DNA of 6,046 bases, taken from NCBI GenBank assembly GCA_028821035.1, contig JAPPHP010000171.1, forward strand, positions 1-6,046. The letters run 5' to 3'. The position numbers and the translations under genes were made by a program. The notes under the pieces are model-generated. The model did not search any database, was not told the DNA's origin, and saw only the letters and a program-made list of their open reading frames with translations. This document shows, piece by piece, positions 1-5,991 of this stretch. The stretch's first letter is position 1. The number at the start of each line of letters is the position of its first letter. Source of the DNA: Gammaproteobacteria bacterium (lineage in GTDB: Bacteria; Pseudomonadota; Gammaproteobacteria; Pseudomonadales; Azotimanducaceae).

Positions 1-30
1 TTGCCGTACCGCTGCCCTATCTCGTAGAAT
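1..30 (+). promoter_or_regulatory. Possible sigma70 promoter for carAB-greA
   Basis: TTGCCG at 1-6 matches 4 of 6 bases of the -35 consensus, and TAGAAT at 25-30 matches 5 of 6 of the -10 consensus, with an 18-base spacer. Initiation would fall near 37-38, immediately before the hairpin at 38-67, giving a leader of only about 45 bases before carA. This is motif matching only. The -35 box starts at the very first base of the window, so upstream elements cannot be judged. No ArgR-box-like AT-rich palindrome is visible in 1-82. These bases could instead be the tail of, or spacer after, an unseen upstream gene. Confidence 0.35.
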
Positions 31-37
31 CCCGCTC

Positions 38-67
38 AGCCGTCGAGTCGTGGCCGACGGCTTTTTT
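38..67 (+). terminator. Hairpin plus T6 upstream of carA: intrinsic terminator or attenuator
   Basis: GCCGTCG at 39-45 pairs perfectly with CGACGGC at 55-61 around a 9-base loop. A38 can also pair with T62, and the stem is followed directly by six T residues at 62-67. This is the textbook form of a Rho-independent terminator. It lies only 15 bases upstream of the carA start codon. It either ends transcription from an unseen upstream gene or, if carA is transcribed from the promoter-like element at 1-30, sits at the very 5' end of the carA mRNA as a possible attenuator. The sequence alone does not separate these readings. Confidence 0.6.
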
Positions 68-71
68 GTAC

Positions 72-76
72 AGGAA
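72..76 (+). promoter_or_regulatory. Ribosome binding site fixing the TTG start of carA
   Basis: AGGAA at 72-76 lies 6 bases before the TTG at 83. An in-frame TGA at 80-82 directly precedes that TTG, so translation cannot begin further upstream in this frame. The Shine-Dalgarno match therefore supports the non-ATG start. Confidence 0.65.
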
Positions 77-82
77 CGCTGA

Positions 83-1231
83 TTGACCGCGATACTCGCG
101 CTGGAGGACGGTAGCGTCTTTCGCGGCAGCTCCATCGGCACGTCCGGAGTTGCCGTCGGGGAGGTCGTTTTCAACACGGCCATGACCGGCTACCAGGAGA
201 TCCTCACCGACCCCTCCTACGCTCGCCAGATCGTCACGCTCACCTATCCGCACATCGGCAACACCGGTGCGAATCCGGAGGACGCCGAGTCGGACTCGGT
301 GTGGGCGGAGGGGCTCGTGATCCGGGACCTGCCGTTGCGCACGAGCAGTTGGCGGGCGGCCCAGACCCTGCCGGAATTCCTGCGGGAGCGCGGGGTCGTG
401 GCCATCGCCGACATCGATACGCGACGCCTGACGCGGCGCATCCGGGAGCGGGGCGCGCTCGCCGGCTGCATCATGGCCGGCCCGGAGGCCTCCGAGGCGA
501 CCGCCATCGAGAAGGCCCGCGCCTTCCCCGGCCTCGCGGGCATGGACCTGGCCCAGGTGGTGAGTCGCCAGGACGCCGCGGTCTGGGCCGAAGGCGGCTG
601 GCGCGACGATGTCGGCTACGTGGATGGGCCGCCGCCGCGGCACGACGTCGTGGCCTATGACTTCGGCGTCAAGCGCAACATCCTCAGGCTGCTCGTCGAC
701 CGGGGCTGCCGCGTCACCCTCGTGCCGGCGCGTACCCCGGCGCGGGAAGTGCTGGCCCGGGAACCGGACGGGGTTTTCCTGTCGAACGGCCCTGGCGATC
801 CGGATCCGTGCGACTACGCCATCGCGGCCATCCGGGACCTCGTCGAGGCGGACCTGCCCGTGTTCGGCATCTGCCTGGGCCACCAGTTGCTCGGGCTCGC
901 GAGCGGCGCCCGGACGGTCAAGATGCCCCACGGCCACCACGGCGCGAACCACCCCGTGCGGGACCTCCGTACGGGGCAGGTGGTCATCACGAGTCAGAAC
1001 CACGGGTTCGCGGTGGACGAGGCGAGCCTGCCGGACCACGTCGAAGCCACGCACCTCTCCCTGTTCGACGGCACGCTGCAGGGGCTCCGGCGTACGGACC
1101 GCCCGGCCTTCGGCTTCCAGGGACACCCGGAGGCGAGTCCGGGCCCGCAGGACTGCCGGTACCTGTTCGACGCGTTCGTCGCCTTCATGGACGAGCGGCG
1201 GCGGGCACGGGGCGATCATGCCCCGTCGTGA
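83..1231 (+). CDS. carA: Carbamoyl-phosphate synthetase small subunit (glutaminase)
   Basis: This 382-residue subunit hydrolyses glutamine and channels the ammonia to CarB for carbamoyl phosphate synthesis, which feeds pyrimidine and arginine biosynthesis in the cytoplasm. The N-terminal CarA-specific domain (about 1-150) carries the family signature GEVVFNTAMTGYQEILTDPS at 26-45. The class I glutamine amidotransferase domain (about 188-375) carries FLSNGPGDP at 232-240, the nucleophile elbow GICLGHQ with Cys264, and the GHPEASPGP segment with His348 and Glu350. These match the E. coli Cys269/His353/Glu355 triad. Length is the family norm (E. coli 382). The start is TTG: a TGA immediately precedes it, AGGAA is well spaced, and the N-terminus aligns with E. 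coli within a couple of residues. The 3' end overlaps carB by 14 bases. No damage is seen. Confidence 0.98.
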   Translation: MTAILALEDGSVFRGSSIGTSGVAVGEVVFNTAMTGYQEILTDPSYARQIVTLTYPHIGNTGANPEDAESDSVWAEGLVIRDLPLRTSSWRAAQTLPEFLRERGVVAIADIDTRRLTRRIRERGALAGCIMAGPEASEATAIEKARAFPGLAGMDLAQVVSRQDAAVWAEGGWRDDVGYVDGPPPRHDVVAYDFGVKRNILRLLVDRGCRVTLVPARTPAREVLAREPDGVFLSNGPGDPDPCDYAIAAIRDLVEADLPVFGICLGHQLLGLASGARTVKMPHGHHGANHPVRDLRTGQVVITSQNHGFAVDEASLPDHVEATHLSLFDGTLQGLRRTDRPAFGFQGHPEASPGPQDCRYLFDAFVAFMDERRRARGDHAPS

Positions 1232-4200
1232 CGACCTCCACTCCGTCCTGATCCTGGGGGCGGGGCCGATCGTCATCGGCCAGGCGTGCGAGTTCGACTA
1301 CTCGGGCGCCCAGGCGTGCAAGGCCCTCGGCGACGAGGGGTACCGCGTCGTGCTCGTCAACTCGAACCCGGCCACGATCATGACGGACCCGGCCCTGGCG
1401 GACTCGACGTACATCGAGCCGGTGGAATGGCGCACCGTCGCGCGGATCATCGAGGCCGAGAAGCCTGACGCCCTGCTGCCCACGATGGGCGGTCAGACGG
1501 CGCTCAACTGCGCGCTCGACCTCGTCCGCGAAGGGGTGCTCGAAGCACACGGCGTGGAACTCATAGGCGCGAGCCAGGACGCCATCGACAAGGCCGAGGA
1601 CCGCGAGCGTTTCATCGAGGCGATGCGGCGCATCGGGCTCGAGACGCCGCGCTCGGCCATCGCGCACAGCATCGAGGAGGCGCTGCAGGTGCAGAGCCGC
1701 CTCGGGTACCCCTGCATCATCCGGCCCTCGTTCACGCTCGGCGGCAGCGGCGGCGGGGTGGCCTACAACCGCGAGGAGTTCCTGGAAATCTGCGCCCGGG
1801 GCCTCGATCTCTCGCCGACGAACGAACTGCTGATCGACGAGTCGCTTCTCGGTTGGAAGGAGTTCGAGATGGAGGTGGTCCGGGACAAGCGCGACAACTG
1901 CATCATCGTATGCTCCATCGAGAACGTCGACCCGATGGGCGTGCACACCGGGGACTCCATCACCGTCGCGCCGGCGCAGACCCTCACCGACAAGGAGTAC
2001 CAGCGCCTGCGCAACGCCTCCATCGCGGTGCTGCGCGAGATCGGCGTCGAGACCGGGGGGTCGAACGTCCAGTTCGCCGTGGACCCGGAGACGGGGCGCA
2101 TGGTCGTGATCGAGATGAACCCGCGCGTGTCGCGGTCGTCGGCGCTCGCGTCGAAGGCGACCGGCTTCCCCATCGCCAAGGTCGCGGCGAAGCTCGCCGT
2201 AGGCTACACGCTCGACGAACTCGCCAACGACATCACGGGGGTGACGCCGGCGTCCTTCGAGCCGGCCATCGACTACGTCGTCACCAAGGTGCCGCGCTTC
2301 ACTTTCGAGAAGTTCAGCCAGGTGTCGGACCGCATCACGACGCAGATGAAGTCCGTCGGCGAGGTCATGGCGATCGGCCGGACGTTCAAGGAGTCCTTCC
2401 AGAAGGCGCTCCGGGGCCTGGAGACGGGCATGACGGGCCTCAACCCGGTGCTTGCGGGCGACACGGCCGAAGAGCGGGAGCGACGGTTGGCGCGGGAACT
2501 GTCGAGTCCGGGAGCCGACCGCATCTGGTATGTCGGGGACGCCTTCCGGGGCGGCGCCACGGTGGCCGACGTCTTCGAGGCCACGGCCATCGACCCGTGG
2601 TTCCTGGCGCAGATCGAGGATCTCATCGCCAGCGAAGCGGGCGTGACGTCGCTGGACGACCTGACCGCGGAGTCGCTATGGCGGCTCAAGCGCGACGGCT
2701 TCTCCGACGAACGGCTCGCGGAACTCGCGGGTTGCGGCGAGGACGCGATCCGCGCGCGGCGGCTGGAACTCGGCGTCAAGCCCGCCTTCAAGCGGGTCGA
2801 CACCTGCGCGGCGGAGTTCCCTGCCAGCACGGCGTACCTCTACTCCACCTACGAGGAGGAGTGCGAGGCGGACCCGACCGACGCGCGCAAGATCATGGTG
2901 CTCGGTGGCGGGCCGAACCGCATCGGGCAGGGGATCGAGTTCGACTACTGCTGCGTCCACGCCGCCCTCGCCATGCGGGAGGACGGCTTCGAGACCATCA
3001 TGGTCAACTGCAACCCCGAAACCGTCTCCACGGACTACGACACTTCCGACCGCCTCTACTTCGAGCCGGTCACCCTCGAGGATGTGCTCGCTATCGTGGA
3101 CGTGGAGCGACCCCATGGGGTCATCGTCCAGTTCGGTGGCCAGACGCCCCTGAAGCTGGCCGACAGTCTGCACGCCGCGGGCGTACCGATCATCGGGACG
3201 CCGCCGGATGCGATCGACCGCGCGGAGGACCGCCAGCGCTTCCAGGCGGTGGTGGACCGCCTCGGACTCAGGCAACCCTCGAACCGGACCGTGGAGAGCG
3301 TCCCCGAGGGCCTTGCCGCGGCGGGGGAGATCGGCTTCCCCATCGTAGTGCGGCCGTCTTACGTGCTCGGGGGACGGGCGATGGAGATCGTCTACTCGGA
3401 GGCCGAGCTGCGGCGCTATCTCGGCGATGCGTTCGCCGTCTCGCATTCGGGCCCGGTGTTGCTCGACCGGTTTCTCGACCAGGCCGTAGAAGTCGACGTC
3501 GATGCGGTCTGCGACGGCGAGCGCGTGGTGATCGGCTCGATCATGCAGCACATCGAGCAGGCCGGCGTGCACTCCGGCGATTCGGCGTGCTCGCTGCCGC
3601 CCTATCGGCTGGCGGACACCGTGCAGGACGAGATCCGGCGCCAGGTCCGGGCCATCGCGCTCGAACTCGGGGTGATCGGCCTGATGAACGTGCAGCTCGC
3701 GGTACAGGACGAGGCCGTCTACCTGCTCGAGGTCAACCCCCGGGCGTCGCGCACCGTGCCGTTCGTGTCGAAGTGCATCGGCGTGTCGTTCGCCAAGATC
3801 GCGGCGCGCTGCATGGCCGGCGTGTCCCTGGACGCCCAGGGGTTCACGGAAGAGGTCGTGCCCTCGTACTTCGGGGTCAAGGAGTCGGTCTTCCCGTTCG
3901 CCAAGTTCCCGGGGGTCGACCCGATCCTGGGCCCGGAAATGAAATCCACGGGCGAGGTGATGGGCGTCGGCGAGTCCTTCGCGGAAGCTTTCGCCAAGGC
4001 CTCCCTCGCCGCCGGCGAGACCCTGCCGCAAGGCGGCAACGCGTTCGTCAGCGTGAAGACGTCGGACCGCCCGTTCGTCGGCGCCATCGGCCGCCAACTC
4101 CTGGAACTCGGCTTCGAGATCTCGGCGACCCGGGGCACGGCGCGCGCATTGCGGGAGGCGGGCGTGCCGTGCCGGATCGTCAACAAGGTGACCGAGGGCC

Positions 4201-4457
4201 GTCCCGACGTCACCGACATGATGAAGAACGAGAAGATCGACCTGATCGTCAACACCACCGAGGGGCGCCGGTCCATCGCGGACTCGTCGGTGATCCGCAA
4301 GCTCGCGCTGCTGCACAAGGTGTGCTACACGACCACACTTGCGGGCGGGGAGGCGTTCTGTATCGCCATGCGACACGGCGCGGTGGACCGGGTGCGGAGA
4401 CTGCAGGACCTGCATGGGGCCACCCGGCGGGAAGCCGGGTCGGCCGCGCCGTCATGA
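1218..4457 (+). CDS. carB: Carbamoyl-phosphate synthetase large subunit
   Basis: This 1079-residue subunit (E. coli 1073) makes carbamoyl phosphate from bicarbonate, ammonia received from CarA and two ATP. The N-terminal ATP-grasp half (about 1-400) keeps Arg129, Arg169, Glu215, Glu299 and Asn301 at the same numbers as E. coli. An oligomerisation domain follows (about 401-550). The second ATP-grasp half (about 551-935) has GGGPNRIGQGIEFDYCC at 563-579, Arg712, Glu838 and Asn840. A C-terminal MGS-like allosteric domain (about 936-1079) closes it. Ornithine-site residues Glu780, Asp788, Glu889, Tyr1037 and Thr1039 are kept, as are most UMP/IMP-site residues (Thr971, Thr974, Lys990, Asn1012, Thr1014). 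E. coli Lys954 appears as Arg951. Allosteric control by ornithine and UMP is therefore likely (inference). ATG 1218 lies inside carA with GGGG at 1209-1212 as a weak Shine-Dalgarno. The open frame continues upstream through carA, but homology starts at this ATG. Confidence 0.98.
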   Translation: MPRRDDLHSVLILGAGPIVIGQACEFDYSGAQACKALGDEGYRVVLVNSNPATIMTDPALADSTYIEPVEWRTVARIIEAEKPDALLPTMGGQTALNCALDLVREGVLEAHGVELIGASQDAIDKAEDRERFIEAMRRIGLETPRSAIAHSIEEALQVQSRLGYPCIIRPSFTLGGSGGGVAYNREEFLEICARGLDLSPTNELLIDESLLGWKEFEMEVVRDKRDNCIIVCSIENVDPMGVHTGDSITVAPAQTLTDKEYQRLRNASIAVLREIGVETGGSNVQFAVDPETGRMVVIEMNPRVSRSSALASKATGFPIAKVAAKLAVGYTLDELANDITGVTPASFEPAIDYVVTKVPRFTFEKFSQVSDRITTQMKSVGEVMAIGRTFKESFQKALRGLETGMTGLNPVLAGDTAEERERRLARELSSPGADRIWYVGDAFRGGATVADVFEATAIDPWFLAQIEDLIASEAGVTSLDDLTAESLWRLKRDGFSDERLAELAGCGEDAIRARRLELGVKPAFKRVDTCAAEFPASTAYLYSTYEEECEADPTDARKIMVLGGGPNRIGQGIEFDYCCVHAALAMREDGFETIMVNCNPETVSTDYDTSDRLYFEPVTLEDVLAIVDVERPHGVIVQFGGQTPLKLADSLHAAGVPIIGTPPDAIDRAEDRQRFQAVVDRLGLRQPSNRTVESVPEGLAAAGEIGFPIVVRPSYVLGGRAMEIVYSEAELRRYLGDAFAVSHSGPVLLDRFLDQAVEVDVDAVCDGERVVIGSIMQHIEQAGVHSGDSACSLPPYRLADTVQDEIRRQVRAIALELGVIGLMNVQLAVQDEAVYLLEVNPRASRTVPFVSKCIGVSFAKIAARCMAGVSLDAQGFTEEVVPSYFGVKESVFPFAKFPGVDPILGPEMKSTGEVMGVGESFAEAFAKASLAAGETLPQGGNAFVSVKTSDRPFVGAIGRQLLELGFEISATRGTARALREAGVPCRIVNKVTEGRPDVTDMMKNEKIDLIVNTTEGRRSIADSSVIRKLALLHKVCYTTTLAGGEAFCIAMRHGAVDRVRRLQDLHGATRREAGSAAPS
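4422..4440 (+). other. 7-bp hairpin in the carB 3' end, just before greA
   Basis: ACCCGGC at 4422-4428 pairs perfectly with GCCGGGT at 4434-4440 around the loop GGGAA. It lies in the poorly conserved C-terminal tail of carB, 13 bases before the greA ATG. No T-run follows, so it is not an intrinsic terminator. In G+C-rich coding DNA such a stem can arise by chance. If real it could influence ribosome access to greA or mRNA processing. Confidence 0.3.
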
Positions 4458-4927
4458 CGACCCCCATGACGCCGGAGGGCGAGCGCCGGTTGCGCGAGGA
4501 ACTCGCGGAGCTCAAGAACGTCGCGCGGCCGAACATCGTGCGCGAGATCGCCGAGGCGCGCGGCCACGGCGACCTGCGCGAGAACGCCGAGTACCACGCG
4601 GCGAAGGAACAGCAGGGCTTCATCGAGGGACGCATCCGCGAGGTCGAGGGCAAGCTGGCCGACGCGCAGGTCATCGACATCACGCGCATCGGGCGCACCG
4701 GCCGTGTCGTCTTCGGCACGACGGTGACGCTGGAGGACTGCGACAGTGGCGAGACCGTGCGTTACCAGATCGTGGGCGAGGACGAGGCCGACCTCGGGGT
4801 CGGCAAGATCTCCTTCCTGTCGCCCATCGGCCGGGCGATGATCGGCAAGTCGGAAGAGGACTCGGTCGTGGTGACGACGCCCAACGGAGAACGGGAGTAC
4901 GTCATCGACCGGGTCGAGCACCTGTAG
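4454..4927 (+). CDS. greA: Transcription elongation (transcript cleavage) factor GreA
   Basis: This 157-residue protein (E. coli 158) enters the secondary channel of RNA polymerase and stimulates cleavage of the 3' RNA end in backtracked complexes. The N-terminal antiparallel coiled coil (about 1-75) contains the tip motif HGDLRENAEYHAAKEQQGF at 38-56, with acidic Asp40 and Glu43 equivalent to E. coli Asp41 and Glu44. The C-terminal FKBP-like domain (about 80-157) contains GEDEAD and SPIGRAMIGK. The ATG forms an ATGA overlap with the carB stop and has no good Shine-Dalgarno, so translation is probably coupled to carB (inference). A second in-frame ATG at 4466 would remove four residues. The upstream start is preferred because its length and register match E. 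coli, where a Met also sits at the equivalent inner position. The gene ends inside the inverted repeat shared with yhbY. Confidence 0.97.
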   Translation: MTTPMTPEGERRLREELAELKNVARPNIVREIAEARGHGDLRENAEYHAAKEQQGFIEGRIREVEGKLADAQVIDITRIGRTGRVVFGTTVTLEDCDSGETVRYQIVGEDEADLGVGKISFLSPIGRAMIGKSEEDSVVVTTPNGEREYVIDRVEHL

Positions 4928-4951
4928 CGCCCGGCCCGGGACGCTACAGGT
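4920..4951. terminator. Perfect inverted repeat shared by the convergent greA and yhbY ends
   Basis: ACCTGTAGCG at 4920-4929 is the exact reverse complement of CGCTACAGGT at 4942-4951. Inside it, CCCG (4930-4933) can pair with CGGG (4937-4940) around GCC, leaving A4941 as a bulge. The stem contains the stop codons of both genes (TAG 4925-4927 plus strand, TAG 4946-4944 minus strand). Either transcript would therefore fold the same strong hairpin at its 3' end. No T-run follows on either strand, so a classical intrinsic terminator is not shown. A bidirectional end-stabilising hairpin, possibly with Rho, is the likely role (inference). Confidence 0.45.
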
Positions 4952-5237
4952 AACGCGCGACGTTGGACAGTGCCGGCCTGGCCTCGGGGTTCGCGCGATA
5001 CAGCACGACGACCTTGCCGATCCGTTGCACCAGCGTAGCCCCCGAGCGCTCGCGGAGATCCTCGATGACCGCCCGGCGCGCGGCGCGGTCATCCATGTGC
5101 AGGCGAACCTTCACGAGTTCGTGGTCGGTGAGCGCGCGGTCGAGTTCGCGCACGGCGTTGTCGGTGGCGCCGCTTTCCCCGATCGTGACGATCGGGTCGA
5201 GGTGGTGCGCCAGGCCGCGCAGCGTTCGGATGTCCAT
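4944..5237 (-). CDS. yhbY: YhbY-family CRM-domain RNA-binding protein, 50S ribosome assembly
   Basis: This 97-residue protein is the same length as E. coli YhbY and consists of a single CRM (KH-like) domain that binds pre-50S rRNA. Recognisable family features are RGLAHHLDPIV near 7-17, the GxxG RNA-binding loop as GESG at 20-23, DHELVKVRL at 38-46, and the C-terminal strand QRIGKVVVLYR at 71-81. The ATG at 5237 was chosen because it gives the family length and no ATG, GTG or TTG lies in frame within at least 14 codons upstream. The N-terminus is a few residues shorter than E. coli before the GLAH motif. I see no convincing Shine-Dalgarno. It converges on greA and diverges from rlmE, whose product also acts on the large subunit rRNA. 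The predicted role is by family. Confidence 0.94.
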   Translation of the reverse strand: MDIRTLRGLAHHLDPIVTIGESGATDNAVRELDRALTDHELVKVRLHMDDRAARRAVIEDLRERSGATLVQRIGKVVVLYRANPEARPALSNVARYL

Positions 5238-5321
5238 GGGGCGAGGTGTCAGGCGGGCCGGTAAGCCGGCGAATGTTACACGTGCCCGCGGGTGGCCGCG
5301 CGTGGCGGGCGGGCCGGCCCC
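5238..5321. promoter_or_regulatory. Divergent yhbY / rlmE intergenic spacer
   Basis: This 84-base spacer must carry the promoters for yhbY (minus) and rlmE-ftsH (plus) if they are not transcribed from further away. I see no convincing sigma70 pair on either strand. The least poor -10 match is TAACAT on the minus strand (5279-5274), without a recognisable -35. Small G+C-rich dyads are present: GCCGG/CCGGC at 5257-5270 with loop TAAG, CCCGCGGG at 5285-5292, and the palindrome GGGCCGGCCC at 5311-5320 ending one base before the rlmE ATG. The last could hide the rlmE start region in structure. Low confidence in any single element. Confidence 0.3.
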
Positions 5322-5957
5322 ATGACCCGCCGGTCTCCCCGGCGGACCTCCCGGCTGACCAAGTCGAGTGCGGCATGGCTCGCGCGCCAACGCCGCGATC
5401 CGTACGCCGGCCGCGCGGTATCCCGCGCCTACTTCAAGCTCGAGCAGCTCGACGCCAGGTTCCGGCTCACCGGGCGGGACAGGGTCGTGCTCGAACTCGG
5501 CGCCGCTCCGGGCGGCTGGACCGAGTACCTCGGCCCGCGCTGCCGCCTGGTGGTCGCGTGCGACCTGCTGCCACTGGCCGCCGTTCCGGCCGGCGTTCGC
5601 ACGGTCCTGGGCGACGCGCGGGAACCCTCGACACAGCGCCGCATCCTGGCAACGGCCGGTGTGTCCGCGGAGCGACCCTTCGACGTTGTATTGTCGGACA
5701 TGGCCCCCAATATCAGTGGCAACAGGGTGCGCGATCAGGCGGTGACGCTGGAACTCGTGGAGTGCACGCTCGGTCTCGCCGAACGGTGGCTCAGGCCCGG
5801 TGGCCGGGTGGTCGTGAAGACGTTCCACGGCGCGGGGTTCGACGACCTCGTCCGCGATGTGCGCGCGCGTTTCGCCGACGTGGTCATGGCGAAACCCGGC
5901 GCCTCCCGGGGCGGCTCCCGCGAGGTCTATGCCACCGGGCGATATGGAGTAGAATGA
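5322..5957 (+). CDS. rlmE: 23S rRNA (uridine2552-2'-O)-methyltransferase RlmE (FtsJ/RrmJ)
   Basis: This 211-residue protein (E. coli 209) uses S-adenosylmethionine to 2'-O-methylate U2552 in the A-loop of 23S rRNA late in 50S assembly. It is a Rossmann-fold methyltransferase with a basic N-terminus (about 1-35). The SAM motif ELGAAPGGWTEY is at 58-69, ACDLLPL at 79-85 and SDMAPNISG at 125-133. All four catalytic residues are present: Lys39, Asp126, Lys166 and Glu201, equivalent to E. coli Lys38/Asp124/Lys164/Glu199. ATG 5322 is preferred over an in-frame GTG at 5292, because the GTG adds a Gly/Arg-rich 10-residue extension absent from the family. The end after SREVY reads directly into ATGR, about two residues shorter than E. 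coli. It lies 34 bases before ftsH, and rlmE-ftsH is a conserved pair. Confidence 0.96.
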   Translation: MTRRSPRRTSRLTKSSAAWLARQRRDPYAGRAVSRAYFKLEQLDARFRLTGRDRVVLELGAAPGGWTEYLGPRCRLVVACDLLPLAAVPAGVRTVLGDAREPSTQRRILATAGVSAERPFDVVLSDMAPNISGNRVRDQAVTLELVECTLGLAERWLRPGGRVVVKTFHGAGFDDLVRDVRARFADVVMAKPGASRGGSREVYATGRYGVE

Positions 5958-5970
5958 GCGGCACCGCTCA
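5955..5970 (+). other. Small hairpin over the rlmE stop codon
   Basis: TGAGCG at 5955-5960 pairs with CGCTCA at 5965-5970 around the loop GCAC. The stem includes the rlmE TGA (5955-5957). No T-run follows, so termination before ftsH is not expected. A TAGAAT sequence at 5950-5955, a good -10 match without a usable -35, overlaps its start. Possible roles are processing or a weak internal promoter leader for ftsH. Chance formation is also plausible. Confidence 0.3.
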
Positions 5971-5978
5971 CCCGACAC

Positions 5979-5984
5979 AGAGGG
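5979..5984 (+). promoter_or_regulatory. Ribosome binding site that decides the ftsH start
   Basis: AGAGGG at 5979-5984 lies 7 bases before TTG 5992 but 16 bases before the in-frame ATG at 6001. The normal Shine-Dalgarno distance therefore favours the TTG as the ftsH start. Confidence 0.6.
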
Positions 5985-5991
5985 TAAGCGT

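Noticed and set aside
1..82. End of an upstream gene such as dapB
   Set aside because: Two frames are open from base 1 to 80-86 and a third stops at 25-27, but none of the translated tails resembles the DapB C-terminus or another family I recognise.
609..1217. Open frame continuous with carB that extends upstream through the carA gene
   Set aside because: The extra residues are Arg/Ser/Thr-rich with no CarB similarity. CarB homology begins exactly at ATG 1218, and the extension is an out-of-frame reading of carA in G+C-rich DNA.
17..1276. 419-residue minus-strand open frame opposite carA
   Set aside because: It is antisense to intact carA with shadow-like composition. Its C-terminal part would read through the leader hairpin region and has no recognisable motif.
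2676..4415. 579-residue open frame on the minus strand opposite carB
   Set aside because: It lies entirely antisense to a highly conserved gene, has an Arg/His/Asp/Val-rich shadow composition, and shows no family motif.
1853..4453. Very long open frame fused in front of greA across carB
   Set aside because: It is a frame-shifted reading of carB, rich in Arg and Gly and with no recognisable domain. GreA similarity starts only at 4454.
5316..5325. CCCCAT-like heat-shock (sigma32) -10 element near the rlmE start
   Set aside because: It overlaps the start codon, so the leader could not contain a ribosome binding site, and no CTTGAAA-like -35 lies at the proper distance. E. coli rlmE-ftsH is heat-inducible, but this sequence does not show it.
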